Shown: positions 36,883 through 45,106 of the stretch, piece by piece | Layout: the number at the start of each line of letters is the position of its first letter | Position numbering within the stretch: position 1 is the stretch's first letter | Assembly (NCBI RefSeq): GCF_023074185.1 | Contig: NZ_JADPKY010000012.1 | Coordinates: forward strand, 62,001-126,000 | Length of the DNA stretch: 64,000 bases | Reading direction: 5' to 3' | Origin: Bradyrhizobium sp. 132 | Lineage (GTDB): Bacteria; Pseudomonadota; Alphaproteobacteria; Rhizobiales; Xanthobacteraceae | Made by a program: the position numbers and the translations under genes | The notes under the pieces: generated by a model | Databases searched by the model: none | Told to the model about the DNA's origin: nothing | Seen by the model: the letters and a program-made list of their open reading frames with translations, nothing else

Positions 36883-37561
36883 GGCGCACCCTCGCAGCGT
36901 TCTTGCTCACACCGGTGCTCGGGTCGAGATCGGCGCCGTTGCGCCAGCCGCTGCGAAAGGTCTCGAGCAGCGATTTCGGCCGCTGGTCCACATTGACCAC
37001 CTTGCCTTCGGCATCGAGCCGGAACCGCACCGCGGTCTTCTCGTCGCCGGTGTGATCGAGCATGAACTTGTTGTCGAAGACCACCTGCGCCGTCGGATTG
37101 AGCTTCTGCACCTTCACATTGGCCTCGACCGGGACGCCGGTCGTCGCCACGAAATGCGATACGTTGACGGTGTATTCGCCGGGAACGATGCCGCGCACCG
37201 TGACGATCTCCTCGCGGATCGGCGAGGCGATCTTCTTGCCGTTGACCATGATGAAGTCGTTGGCCCCGCCGCGGTCATCGCGGTCGAGCGTCAGGAAGCC
37301 GGCCTCGCGGTGGCGATACCAGGCGATGTTGCCGGCGGGATCCTGCACGAACAGGTCGAGATCGTCGGGATGGCTGTCCGGCCAGTCCAGCGTGATCATG
37401 AACTCGGCCTTGGAGTCGATCTTGCCGTCCTTGGCATCCGGCGAGACCGCGAGCAGTGCGAGGAAGAACAGGAACGCGATCACCTGGAGCGCCTTGAACA
37501 GCATCACGCCCAGGGGATCGAACGGCTCCTCGCGCGGATAGAGACCAAAGTCATCCATCAT
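36875..37561 (-). CDS. Membrane-anchored periplasmic-type protein partnered with ExbB-like channel
   Basis: The 228-residue protein has one membrane helix (about residues 18-41, LFKALQVIAFLFFLALLAVS) and a beta-rich outer domain with DDLDLFVQDPAGNIAWYRHREAGFLTLDRDDRGG, similar in style to DUF2135-like domains. It occupies the ExbD/TolR position, but its helix has no acidic residue, unlike the conserved Asp of ExbD and TolR. The ATG at 37561 overlaps the ExbB-like stop (ATGA). Function is inferred only from position. Confidence 0.82.
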   Translation of the reverse strand: MMDDFGLYPREEPFDPLGVMLFKALQVIAFLFFLALLAVSPDAKDGKIDSKAEFMITLDWPDSHPDDLDLFVQDPAGNIAWYRHREAGFLTLDRDDRGGANDFIMVNGKKIASPIREEIVTVRGIVPGEYTVNVSHFVATTGVPVEANVKVQKLNPTAQVVFDNKFMLDHTGDEKTAVRFRLDAEGKVVNVDQRPKSLLETFRSGWRNGADLDPSTGVSKNAARVRRD

Positions 37562-38328
37562 GACGGCGTTCCAGCGCCCTTGCGCTCCAGTACCGGCGTC
37601 ACATAGGTCTCGGTCAGCACCACCGCGTCCGAGAACACCTTCTGGGTCGCGGCGTCCAGCATGTAATATTGGATGCGGACCAGGATCGAGCCGACGAGGC
37701 CCGCCAGCGTCGTGTACATCGCGACCGCCATGCCATCGCTCATCAGCCCCATCGAGGATCGCATTGCGACCTTGTCGGCGGCGTCGAGCCCCGCGATCGG
37801 CGCCAGCATGATGATGAAGCCGACGATGGTGCCGAGCAGGCCGAGCTTCATCAGCGTATCCGAGACGAAGGCCCCGAAGCCGTTTGACCCGCGCAGGCGA
37901 TCGGCGAGCGTCCGCAATAACAGCGTCTGGTCGACCGGACGGTAGTCCTGCGCCGTGGCCTTGGTCACGAGACTCTCGATGTGGTCCCGCACCAGCCCGC
38001 GCGGCAGCGCGGTCGCGCCGGCGTCCAGCGCCTTGCCGCCCTCGGGCGCCGCGAGCACCGCGCGGCAGCGCCGGGCCGCCGCGCCCTCACGGGCAATTGC
38101 CCGCGTGCGCAGGAAGCAGTGACCGCAGGTGAGGACATAGAGCAGCGCGATCACGCTGGAAATGTAGGTGCGGTCCGACGACAACATCAGACGGATCAGG
38201 CCGAAGCGCCACAGCAGCACGACGGCGAAGACCGAAAGCCCGGTGAAGATCATCCAGAACAGGAGCGCGCTGCGCTCGGATGGGTCGGTCGCGGTCCTCG
38301 CGATCGGTCCAATCGTCATCGAACTCAT
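37558..38328 (-). CDS. MotA/TolQ/ExbB-like proton channel protein
   Basis: The 256-residue protein has hydrophobic segments near residues 22-45, 55-70, 160-182 and 195-220. The C-terminal core (MKLGLLGTIVGFIIMLAPIAGLD followed by MSDGMAVAMYTTLAGLVGSI) matches the MotA_ExbB domain. Such channels couple proton flow to movement of a partner in the periplasm. The gene is first in a three-gene overlapping set with two membrane-anchored proteins, not with tonB, tolR or exbD. Confidence 0.9.
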   Translation of the reverse strand: MSSMTIGPIARTATDPSERSALLFWMIFTGLSVFAVVLLWRFGLIRLMLSSDRTYISSVIALLYVLTCGHCFLRTRAIAREGAAARRCRAVLAAPEGGKALDAGATALPRGLVRDHIESLVTKATAQDYRPVDQTLLLRTLADRLRGSNGFGAFVSDTLMKLGLLGTIVGFIIMLAPIAGLDAADKVAMRSSMGLMSDGMAVAMYTTLAGLVGSILVRIQYYMLDAATQKVFSDAVVLTETYVTPVLERKGAGTPS

Positions 38329-38527
38329 GCTGCACTGCTCCTGGCCTGCAAAGATTGGCCTACCGCGATTTCCCGCCCATTAGATCAAAGCCGCCGCGCC
38401 CGGTCCAAAGAGCCATGCCCAATCCGGCTTGGGAAATTTGCCCGAGCTGCCATCTTGCCGATCCCCGCAATTGGCAAGGCGCGGCGGCGTTGTTAGGCTG
38501 ACCTTACCAAAGGTTGAGGGTCATCGC

Positions 38528-39898
38528 ATGCGCCTCGTGCTTGAGCTTGTCGCCCGTCTGCTTCTTATCGTCGCGCTCTGCCTTGGAGCGGCGACCGTCT
38601 GGGCGACGTTCGACGCCTATCGCAGCGTCGACCGGGCGACTGCGGCCTCGGCGCAGCGGGTCGCGCAGGCGCTTCAGGCGCTGTACTGGCACGAATTCTT
38701 GTTGCGTAGCAGCAGAACACGCGAGCAGCTTCTGCCGGTTCCGGAGTGGCGCACGCTGGAGACGATGAAGCTGATCTCGCCCGGCGTCTGCGTCGAGTTC
38801 CAGCCGGTCATCGCGTTCGAAAAGCCGCTCTGCGGCCAGAGCGAGGGGCTAGGCAAGACGCCGCCGCGCTGGTTCGCATCGATCGTGCCGACCTTCCTCG
38901 GCAGCCACGCCGAAGTGATACGGCCCGTCAGTCCTCGCGCGGCGACCGCCGGAACGGTGGTCGCGACGCCGGATGCCGCGGCCGCCATCTCGCTCGCCTG
39001 GGAGTACATCCTCAACGTGATCGACGTCGCGCTTTTGATGGCGGCGGCGATCGCGCTCCTGGCTTCGCTCGCGATCGCGCATGCGCTGGCGCCGGCGCGC
39101 ACGATCGTGACCGCCTTGCAGCGCATGGCGCGCGGTCAGTATCGCACGAAACTGCCGCGCTTCCGCTCGATGGAGTTGGCGATGATCGGCAACGCCGTCG
39201 GCGAGCTCGGCGGCCGGCTGGAGGAAGCGACCGAACAGCGCGCAGCGCTGACGCGGCGCCTGATCGAGATCCGTGACGACGAACGCCGCGCGCTCGCTCG
39301 CGAACTGCACGACGAGTTCGGGCAAAATCTCTCGGCCATCCTCGCCTTCGCCAACACCATCGAGACGGCGGGCACGAAGGAAGACAAGGACAACGGCATC
39401 GCGCAGGACGCGCGGATGATCTCGCAGGCCACGCATCATCTGATGGCCTCGCTGCGCGACGCGCTGAAGCGCCTGCGCAATCCCCTTCCCGCAGAGCTTG
39501 GACTGGAGGCGAGCCTGGTGAATTTGGTGGATAGCTGGCGTTCGCAGAGCGCGGCGCGGCCGACGATCCAGCTCGATCTCAAGGGCGACCTCACCGACAT
39601 CAGCGGCCCGGCCGCCACCACCGCCTATCGCGTCGCGCAGGAGTGCCTGACCAACGCATTGCGCCACGGCGCGGCACGCGAGATTTCCCTGCGCGTCGAG
39701 CGGCGCACGGGCGATGACGATGCATTGCTGATCAGTGTCGAGGACGACGGCGGCGGCGATGCGGTACGCGTGGCGCAGTCGGCCGGCTTCGGCCTCACCG
39801 GCATCCGCGAGCGCCTCGCTGCGGCCGGCGGATCATTGTCGATCCTGCCCGCCCATCGCGGCCTCAGCGTCGCTGCCACCATTCCGCTCGCCGCATGA
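38528..39898 (+). CDS. NarX-like sensor histidine kinase
   Basis: The 456-residue kinase has two membrane helices (about residues 5-28 and 160-185) around a periplasmic domain, a HAMP region (about 185-240), a HisKA_3 box ERRALARELHDEFGQ (about 250-264), and an HATPase with VEDDGGGD and GFGLTGIRERLAA. The ATG at 38528 follows GAGGG; the open frame starts earlier at 38429. The signal is unknown. The LuxR-type regulator follows after 7 bases and is the clear partner. Confidence 0.92.
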   Translation: MRLVLELVARLLLIVALCLGAATVWATFDAYRSVDRATAASAQRVAQALQALYWHEFLLRSSRTREQLLPVPEWRTLETMKLISPGVCVEFQPVIAFEKPLCGQSEGLGKTPPRWFASIVPTFLGSHAEVIRPVSPRAATAGTVVATPDAAAAISLAWEYILNVIDVALLMAAAIALLASLAIAHALAPARTIVTALQRMARGQYRTKLPRFRSMELAMIGNAVGELGGRLEEATEQRAALTRRLIEIRDDERRALARELHDEFGQNLSAILAFANTIETAGTKEDKDNGIAQDARMISQATHHLMASLRDALKRLRNPLPAELGLEASLVNLVDSWRSQSAARPTIQLDLKGDLTDISGPAATTAYRVAQECLTNALRHGAAREISLRVERRTGDDDALLISVEDDGGGDAVRVAQSAGFGLTGIRERLAAAGGSLSILPAHRGLSVAATIPLAA

Positions 39899-39905
39899 GG
39901 CCGGC

Positions 39906-40556
39906 ATGAACGAGATTGCGGCAACAGGAATCTCCGTGCTGCTGGTCGACGACCATCCGATCGTGCGGCAAGGCTATCGGCGCGTGCTGGAAAGCCAGGG
40001 CGATCTGCATGTCGTGGCGGAAGCCGATAACGCCGCGGATGCCTACAGCGCCTTCAAGGCGCGCGATCCTGACGTCGTCGTGCTCGATATCTCGATGCCC
40101 GGCGCGAGCGGGCTGGAGGCGATCCGCAACATCCGCGCGCGCAGCCCGCGGGCGCGCATCCTCGTTTTCACCATGCACAACGAGGCCGTGCTGGTGAAAG
40201 CCGCCTTCAGTGCCGGCGCCAGCGGCTTCGTCACCAAGAGCAGCGAGCCGTCCGCGGTCGTGTCCGCGATCCGCAGCGTTGCCCGCGGCGAACGCGCCAT
40301 GAGCGACGACATCGCGCATATTTTGGCCGAGGACAGCCTCTCGGCGGGCTCGGCGCTGGATCAACTGGGAGAACGCGAGATCGAGATCCTGCGCCAGTTC
40401 GCCGGCGGCGCCACCACCGAGCAGATCGCGACGCATCTCAATCTCAGCGTCAAGACGGTGCAGAACTATCACTATCTGATCAAGACCAAGACCGGCGCGC
40501 GCACGGATGCGCAACTGGTGCGGCTGGCGGCGAGTTGTGGGCTGACGAAGATTTAA
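39906..40556 (+). CDS. LuxR-family response regulator (NarL type)
   Basis: The 216-residue regulator has a receiver domain (VLLVDDHPIVRQGYRR, phospho-Asp in VVVLDISMPGASG at about residue 59) and a C-terminal LuxR helix-turn-helix (about 150-210: LGEREIEILRQFAGGATTEQIATHLNLSVKTVQNYHY). The ATG at 39906 lies just after the kinase stop, with GAGG upstream. It should be phosphorylated by the upstream kinase and control nearby or unlinked genes. Confidence 0.94.
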   Translation: MNEIAATGISVLLVDDHPIVRQGYRRVLESQGDLHVVAEADNAADAYSAFKARDPDVVVLDISMPGASGLEAIRNIRARSPRARILVFTMHNEAVLVKAAFSAGASGFVTKSSEPSAVVSAIRSVARGERAMSDDIAHILAEDSLSAGSALDQLGEREIEILRQFAGGATTEQIATHLNLSVKTVQNYHYLIKTKTGARTDAQLVRLAASCGLTKI

Positions 40557-40699
40557 GTGTTCGCCCGTCCCTGGAGACAGGGCGCGCAGAGCCCTCCTCC
40601 GCACGCGGGGCCTCCAAGAATATTTCGATCGCCTTAGCGATGCGGATTGGAACGGAGGCGGTCGAACTCTGGTTAGTACCGGAGCGAAGGAGTTCCGCC

Positions 40700-41002
40700 A
40701 TGAGTAAGGCTATCCGCGAAGCCACCTATCCCGCGATCATCACTGTCGGCGAGCTCATCGATGAACTCTGCCGCCTGCCAGACACAGCAACGATTCGATT
40801 CCACTGCCCCCTGCTCGGACAAGAGCTTGCATTCTACCGGCTTCGAAAGCGGGCGAAGGACCTTGTCGAAATTGAAGTCAATGCGTATCCGGAAAGCCCG
40901 CCGGTCGTGCCATTGGCCGGTGCCGCGCTTGGTGGGCGGAAAAAATCTCACCATCCGCGTTCGCTCCGCGATGGTGCCCTTGCCCATAAGGTGGGGGGAT
41001 AA
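40700..41002 (+). CDS. Conserved-type hypothetical protein, 100 residues
   Basis: The ATG at 40700 has AAGGAG eight bases upstream, a strong signal. The product opens MSKAIREATYPAIITVGELIDEL and contains TIRFHCPLLGQELAFYRLRK, a compact soluble fold, with a low-complexity end. No domain is recognised. Its terminal part may run into non-conserved sequence, since the frame ends in a repetitive HHPRSLRDG tail. Expression is likely because of the ribosome site. Confidence 0.65.
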   Translation: MSKAIREATYPAIITVGELIDELCRLPDTATIRFHCPLLGQELAFYRLRKRAKDLVEIEVNAYPESPPVVPLAGAALGGRKKSHHPRSLRDGALAHKVGG

Positions 41003-41056
41003 CAAACGCCGGCCATGTCGGCTACCGCTGGCGTTGGAGCGGGTGGGTTGTTCGGC

Positions 41057-41641
41057 CTACGCCTTCAATCCGCGCAGCAGCAGCGCCAGCGTCGCATCGA
41101 CGCGCGCCGGCAGATCGGCGTCCTTCCACTCGTCGGCGTGGGCCGGATGGTGGAAGCGGACGGTGGCATCGAACATGGCGCGCGCGGTTGCCTTGACGTC
41201 GCCAACCTCGAACACGCCCTGCTTCACGCCGTCGGTCAGGATCGCCCCGATCTGGTCGATCATGGTGTCCTTGTGACACCTGACGGCTGCGCAGGCCTCG
41301 CGCGCCAGGGTCAGATAGGTGTCGAACATCTCGGGGTCGTCGAGCACGCGCGAACGCTTGGCGTCGAACAGCGTGCGCAGCCAGCGGTCGAGCCTGACTG
41401 GCGCCGGACCCTGCTCCTCGGCGATCGCCAGCAACGGCGCGTCGATACGGTCCAGCCAACGTTTGGCAACGGCCTCGCGCAGCGAGGCCTTGCTCGGGAA
41501 ATGGCGGTAGACGCTGCCGTGGCTCACATCGAGCGCACGGGCAACGTCGACCACGGTGGCCTTGGCAAGTCCGTAGCGCCGCAACACGTCCTCGGTGACT
41601 TCGAGGATCCGCTCCGGCGTCAAGATAACGGCTTCATTCAT
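41057..41641 (-). CDS. TetR family transcriptional regulator
   Basis: The 194-residue protein has the TetR helix-turn-helix ERILEVTEDVLRRYGLAKATVVDVARALDVSHGSVYRHFPSKASL (about residues 10-54) and a TetR_C type ligand-binding end with VRFHHPAHADEW. Effector and targets are unknown. A candidate operator (dyads at 41926-41970) lies about 285 bases upstream, beyond a small ORF, so autoregulation is only possible. Confidence 0.9.
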   Translation of the reverse strand: MNEAVILTPERILEVTEDVLRRYGLAKATVVDVARALDVSHGSVYRHFPSKASLREAVAKRWLDRIDAPLLAIAEEQGPAPVRLDRWLRTLFDAKRSRVLDDPEMFDTYLTLAREACAAVRCHKDTMIDQIGAILTDGVKQGVFEVGDVKATARAMFDATVRFHHPAHADEWKDADLPARVDATLALLLRGLKA

Positions 41642-41732
41642 GCCAGCACCATGGTCCCGTTGAGGGCTCAGTTACCCGGCGATGGAGCTGCTTCCGAAGC
41701 GCCCGTGCCGGTCGTTTCGGAAAGCTCTCGCC

Positions 41733-41834
41733 TTAATGAGGCAGTTTTGCAGCCTGCGCCGCGATCTGGCGCGCCACCAGTAAATTGAGCCAATGCCCAA
41801 TCGTCCCGGTCAGATTGATGATTTCGGTCGTCAT
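41733..41834 (-). CDS. Possible 33-residue small protein
   Basis: The ORF encodes MTTEIINLTGTIGHWLNLLV and a helical Ala-rich end (AAQAAKLPH), with GGAG about 10 bases upstream. It lies between the tetR start and the operator-like dyads on the same strand. The amphipathic pattern and ribosome site make it plausible, but such short ORFs cannot be confirmed from one sequence. Confidence 0.35.
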   Translation of the reverse strand: MTTEIINLTGTIGHWLNLLVARQIAAQAAKLPH

Positions 41835-41925
41835 TGTCTTAAGTCTCCAATCGTCCGCGGTTTCTCTTCGGGGAGAACCACGAGACGCCCAATCGGAGCG
41901 TCCAAGAACGGATATACACGTCTCG

Positions 41926-41970
41926 CTGACAGATTTCAATATCTGTCAGTCAATGATCCGTGATTGACAG
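41926..41970. promoter_or_regulatory. Two overlapping dyads, candidate TetR operator
   Basis: CTGACAGAT (41926-41934) and ATCTGTCAG (41941-41949) are perfect 9-bp inverted arms with a 6-base spacer. A second dyad (GTCAAT at 41949-41954, ATTGAC at 41963-41968, within CTGTCA...TGACAG) overlaps it. They lie in the 325-base gap between the 33-residue ORF and purB, which has no other gene I can see. Confidence 0.55.
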
Positions 41971-42159
41971 CCGATTTTTGCGGGCCTCCTCTCCGGCCGC
42001 CCTTGGGCCGGCTGGTCCGGTGGATAGTTCGGCGATCTCCCTCTTCCCGGGCTCGGATCGTTTGTTTCGCCCTCTCCGCTCTGCTAAATCACGGCGTAAA
42101 AAGCATTTTGGCAGGTAGCGCTCTCTTGGGTCGCCCGCCCACCTTCCTGGAGCAGTCCA

Positions 42160-43467
42160 ATGATCCCCCGCTATACCCGCCCGGAAATGGCCTCGATCTG
42201 GGAACCGCAGACCCGGTTCAAGATCTGGTTCGAGATCGAGGCGCACGCGGCTGACGCCCTCGCCGAGCTCGGGACGATCCCCAAGGAAGCCGCCAAAACG
42301 GTCTGGGCCAAGGCCAAGGACGTCACCTTCGACGTCGCCCGCATCGACGCGATCGAGCGCGAGACCAAGCACGACGTCATCGCCTTCCTCACCCACCTTG
42401 CCGAGATCGTCGGCCCTGAGGCGCGCTTCGTGCATCAGGGCATGACCTCCTCCGACGTGCTCGACACTTGCCTCAACGTCCAGCTCACCCGCGCAGCCGA
42501 CCTGCTGCTCGCCGACCTCGACAAGGTGCTGGCGGCGCTGAAGAAGCGCGCCTTCGAGCACAAGATGACGCCCACCATCGGCCGCAGCCACGGCATCCAT
42601 GCCGAGCCCGTGACCTTCGGTCTCAAGCTCGCTTATGCCTATGCCGAATTCACGCGCGCCAAGGAGCGCCTGATCGCGGCGAGGAAAGAGGTCGCGACCT
42701 GCGCCATCTCCGGCGCCGTCGGCACCTTCGCGCAGATCGATCCGCGCGTGGAAGAACACGTCGCCAAGGCCATGGGCCTTGTCCCCGAGCCGATCTCGAC
42801 GCAGGTGATCCCGCGCGATCGCCACGCGATGTACTTCTCGGTCCTCGGTGTGATCGCCTCCTCGGTCGAGCGCTTCGCGGTGGAGATCCGCCACATGCAG
42901 CGCACCGAGGTGCTGGAGGCCGAAGAGTTCTTCTCCGAAGGGCAGAAGGGTTCGTCCGCGATGCCGCACAAGCGCAATCCGGTGCTCTCGGAAAACCTCA
43001 CGGGTCTCTCACGCATGGTCCGCGCCTATGTGACACCGGCGCTGGAGAACGTCGTGCTCTGGCACGAGCGCGACATCTCGCACTCCTCCGCCGAGCGCAT
43101 GATGGCCCCCGACGCGACCGTGACGCTCGACTTCGCGCTGGTGCGCCTCGCCGGCCTGATCGACAAGCTGCTGGTGTATCCCGCCAACATGCAGAAGAAC
43201 CTCGACCGCCTCGGCGGCCTCGTGCACTCCCAGCGCGTGCTGCTGGCGCTGACGCAGAAGGGCGCCAGCCGCGAGGACGCCTACAAGCTCGTGCAGCGCA
43301 ACGCCATGCCGGTCTGGCGCGGCGAAGGCGACTTCCTGCAACTGCTGAAGGGCGACGCCGAGGTGGAGAAATATCTCAGCGACGCCGAGATCGAGGAGCA
43401 GTTCGATCTCGGCTATCACCTCAAGCACGTCGACACGATCTTCAAGCGCGTGTTCGGGGAAAGCTGA
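42160..43467 (+). CDS. purB: Adenylosuccinate lyase
   Basis: The 435-residue enzyme has the superfamily signature [11 protein letters not shown] at about residue 264 and the PurB segments [27 protein letters not shown] and [13 protein letters not shown]. It cleaves SAICAR and adenylosuccinate in purine synthesis. It starts ATG 42160 after a 325-base gap. A palindromic repeat follows 18 bases after its stop. PurB rather than PcaB is assigned because of the PurB-type N-terminus and no pca genes around it. Confidence 0.96.
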   Translation: MIPRYTRPEMASIWEPQTRFKIWFEIEAHAADALAELGTIPKEAAKTVWAKAKDVTFDVARIDAIERETKHDVIAFLTHLAEIVGPEARFVHQGMTSSDVLDTCLNVQLTRAADLLLADLDKVLAALKKRAFEHKMTPTIGRSHGIHAEPVTFGLKLAYAYAEFTRAKERLIAARKEVATCAISGAVGTFAQIDPRVEEHVAKAMGLVPEPISTQVIPRDRHAMYFSVLGVIASSVERFAVEIRHMQRTEVLEAEEFFSEGQKGSSAMPHKRNPVLSENLTGLSRMVRAYVTPALENVVLWHERDISHSSAERMMAPDATVTLDFALVRLAGLIDKLLVYPANMQKNLDRLGGLVHSQRVLLALTQKGASREDAYKLVQRNAMPVWRGEGDFLQLLKGDAEVEKYLSDAEIEEQFDLGYHLKHVDTIFKRVFGES

Positions 43468-43485
43468 GTGTCGCGTCCGTAGTGC

Positions 43486-43562
43486 GTAGCCTGGGTGAGC
43501 GCAGCGATAACCCGGGGAGCCACCAACAAAGATCCCGGATGTCGCTTCGCTCATCCGGCTAC
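43486..43562. repeat. Palindromic repeat (GTAGCC...GGCTAC type)
   Basis: GTAGCCTGGGTGAGCG and CGCTCATCCGGCTAC are inverted arms; inside, CAGCGATAACCCGGGG pairs with CCCGGATGTCGCTTCG. The element lies between purB and the M20 amidohydrolase gene, both on the plus strand. It has a different core from the other repeats of the window. Confidence 0.7.
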
Positions 43563-43592
43563 AACAATAACAACAACAGAGACGGAGCCCCC

Positions 43593-44765
43593 ATGCCGAT
43601 CGTCAACCGCGTTGCCGCCCTGTCCGACGAAATGGCCGCCTGGCGCCATGACTTCCATGAGAACCCGGAACTGCAATACGACGTCCATCGCACCGCCGGC
43701 ATCGTCGCCGATCGTTTGCGCGAGTTCGGCTGCGACGAGGTGGTGACTGGCATCGGCCGCACCGGCGTCGTTGGTGTGATCAGCGGCCGCAAGTCGGCCT
43801 CCGGCAAGACCATTGGCCTGCGCGCCGACATGGACGCGCTGCCGATCATGGAGACGTCAGGCGTCGCCTACGCCTCCAAGGTACCCGGCAAGATGCACGC
43901 CTGCGGCCATGACGGCCACACCGCCATGCTGCTCGGCGCCGCCAAATATCTCGCCGAAACGCGCAACTTCGACGGCACCGCGGTTGTGATCTTCCAGCCC
44001 GCCGAGGAAGGTGGCGGCGGCGGCAAGGCGATGGTCGAGGACGGGCTGATGACGCGCTGGAACATCCAGGAGGTCTACGGCATGCACAATATGCCGGGCC
44101 TGCCCGAGGGTCATTTCGCGACTACGCCGGGTGCGATGCTCGCCTCCTCCGACAACATCCAGATCACGGTCCACGGCAAGGGCGGCCACGCCGGCGCGGG
44201 TCCGCACAAATCGATCGACAGCGTGCTGATCGGCTCGCAGATCGTCAACGCGCTGCAATCGATCGTCGCGCGCAACGTCGATCCGCTGAAGTCAGCCGTC
44301 ATCTCGATCACGCAATTTCATTCCGGTACGGCCTTCAACATCATTCCGGAGATCGCCGAGCTCGGCGGCACCGTCCGCACGCTCGATCCTGAGGTGCGCG
44401 ATCTGGTCGAACGCCGCATCGGCGAGGTCGCCGACAGCGTCGCCCGTGCCTATGGCGGCTCGGCGGAGACGAAATACACGCGCATGTATCCGGTGACGAT
44501 GAACCATGCGCGCGAGGCCGGCCTTGCCGCCGACGTCGCCCGCGACATCGTCGGCGCCGACCGCGTCAACGACAAGTTCATTCCCATGATGGGCGCCGAA
44601 GACTTCTCGTTCATGCTGGAAGCGCGCCCCGGCGCGATGATCTTGGTCGGCATGGGCGACGGCAACGAGTGCCACCACCCGGCCTATGTCTTCAACGACA
44701 ACATCCTCGGCCACGGCGCATCATATTGGGCACGCCTGGTGGAGACGCGGATGCCGGCGGGGTAA
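43593..44765 (+). CDS. M20 family amidohydrolase (amino acid N-acyl hydrolase type)
   Basis: The 390-residue metallohydrolase has the M20D motifs: RHDFHENPELQYDVHRTAGIV at the start, GLRADMDALPIME (about residues 71-83), HACGHDGHTAMLLGAAKYL (about 97-115) with metal His/Cys, and FQPAEEGGGGGKAM (about 131-144). Enzymes of this group cut hippurate, N-acetyl amino acids or amino acid conjugates. The ATG at 43593 has CGGAG upstream; the frame is open far upstream into purB. It is a single gene. Confidence 0.92.
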   Translation: MPIVNRVAALSDEMAAWRHDFHENPELQYDVHRTAGIVADRLREFGCDEVVTGIGRTGVVGVISGRKSASGKTIGLRADMDALPIMETSGVAYASKVPGKMHACGHDGHTAMLLGAAKYLAETRNFDGTAVVIFQPAEEGGGGGKAMVEDGLMTRWNIQEVYGMHNMPGLPEGHFATTPGAMLASSDNIQITVHGKGGHAGAGPHKSIDSVLIGSQIVNALQSIVARNVDPLKSAVISITQFHSGTAFNIIPEIAELGGTVRTLDPEVRDLVERRIGEVADSVARAYGGSAETKYTRMYPVTMNHAREAGLAADVARDIVGADRVNDKFIPMMGAEDFSFMLEARPGAMILVGMGDGNECHHPAYVFNDNILGHGASYWARLVETRMPAG

Positions 44766-44883
44766 CTCGGCGAAGAGTATCCCCCTATCGAAGCCCGTGG
44801 CGTCTGCATCAAACCACAATAGATAATCCTGCCGGTTTGGGGCGGCCTTGCCAGCCATGCCACCGCGAGGCTACCGCTTCAGA

Positions 44884-45073
44884 TCAGTTGCAAACCTCTC
44901 TCTGCTGCCCAATACCGCCGCTCCCCTGCGATTGCCCCGTACCAATTACTTGCCGAGCTTGGGCGCGCTCTTGTAGGCGGAATTGCCGATCACGAGCGCG
45001 AAACGGCTCTCGGCCTGCGCGGCGGTACAGCCGAGCCAGTTTGCAAGAACAAGAGAAGCAAGAGCTCAGAGCC
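44884..45073 (-). pseudogene. Decayed caspase-like gene remnant
   Basis: The minus strand reads ALASLVLANWLGCTAAQAESRF then ALVIGNSAYKSAPKLGK and a stop. This is the signal peptide and first caspase strand of the three intact genes upstream. The last codons, 44884-44895, encode REVCN and a stop, the shared C-terminal end (EVCN/EICN). The whole caspase core and coiled coil between are missing, and the two ends are in different frames. This is an internal-deletion relic and not a functional gene. Confidence 0.75.
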
Positions 45074-45106
45074 CGATGGCGGAAGTCCGGCAATTGTGCT
45101 TCGTCA

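Noticed and set aside
41689..41726. Inverted GCTTCCGAA / TTCGGAAAGC pair upstream of the tetR gene at 41641.
   Set aside because: The arms are separated by a long GC-rich middle and are imperfect, with no link to a promoter; a weaker operator candidate than 41926-41970.
42468..43592. Long plus-frame extension upstream of the M20 amidohydrolase through purB.
   Set aside because: It is the +2 frame of purB and ends at the M20 ATG, which has its own ribosome site and domain start.
44884..45093. A 69-codon minus-strand ORF ending in EVCN.
   Set aside because: Only the last codons match the caspase tail; the rest is out of frame with the caspase remnant, so it is a chance frame through a deletion relic.
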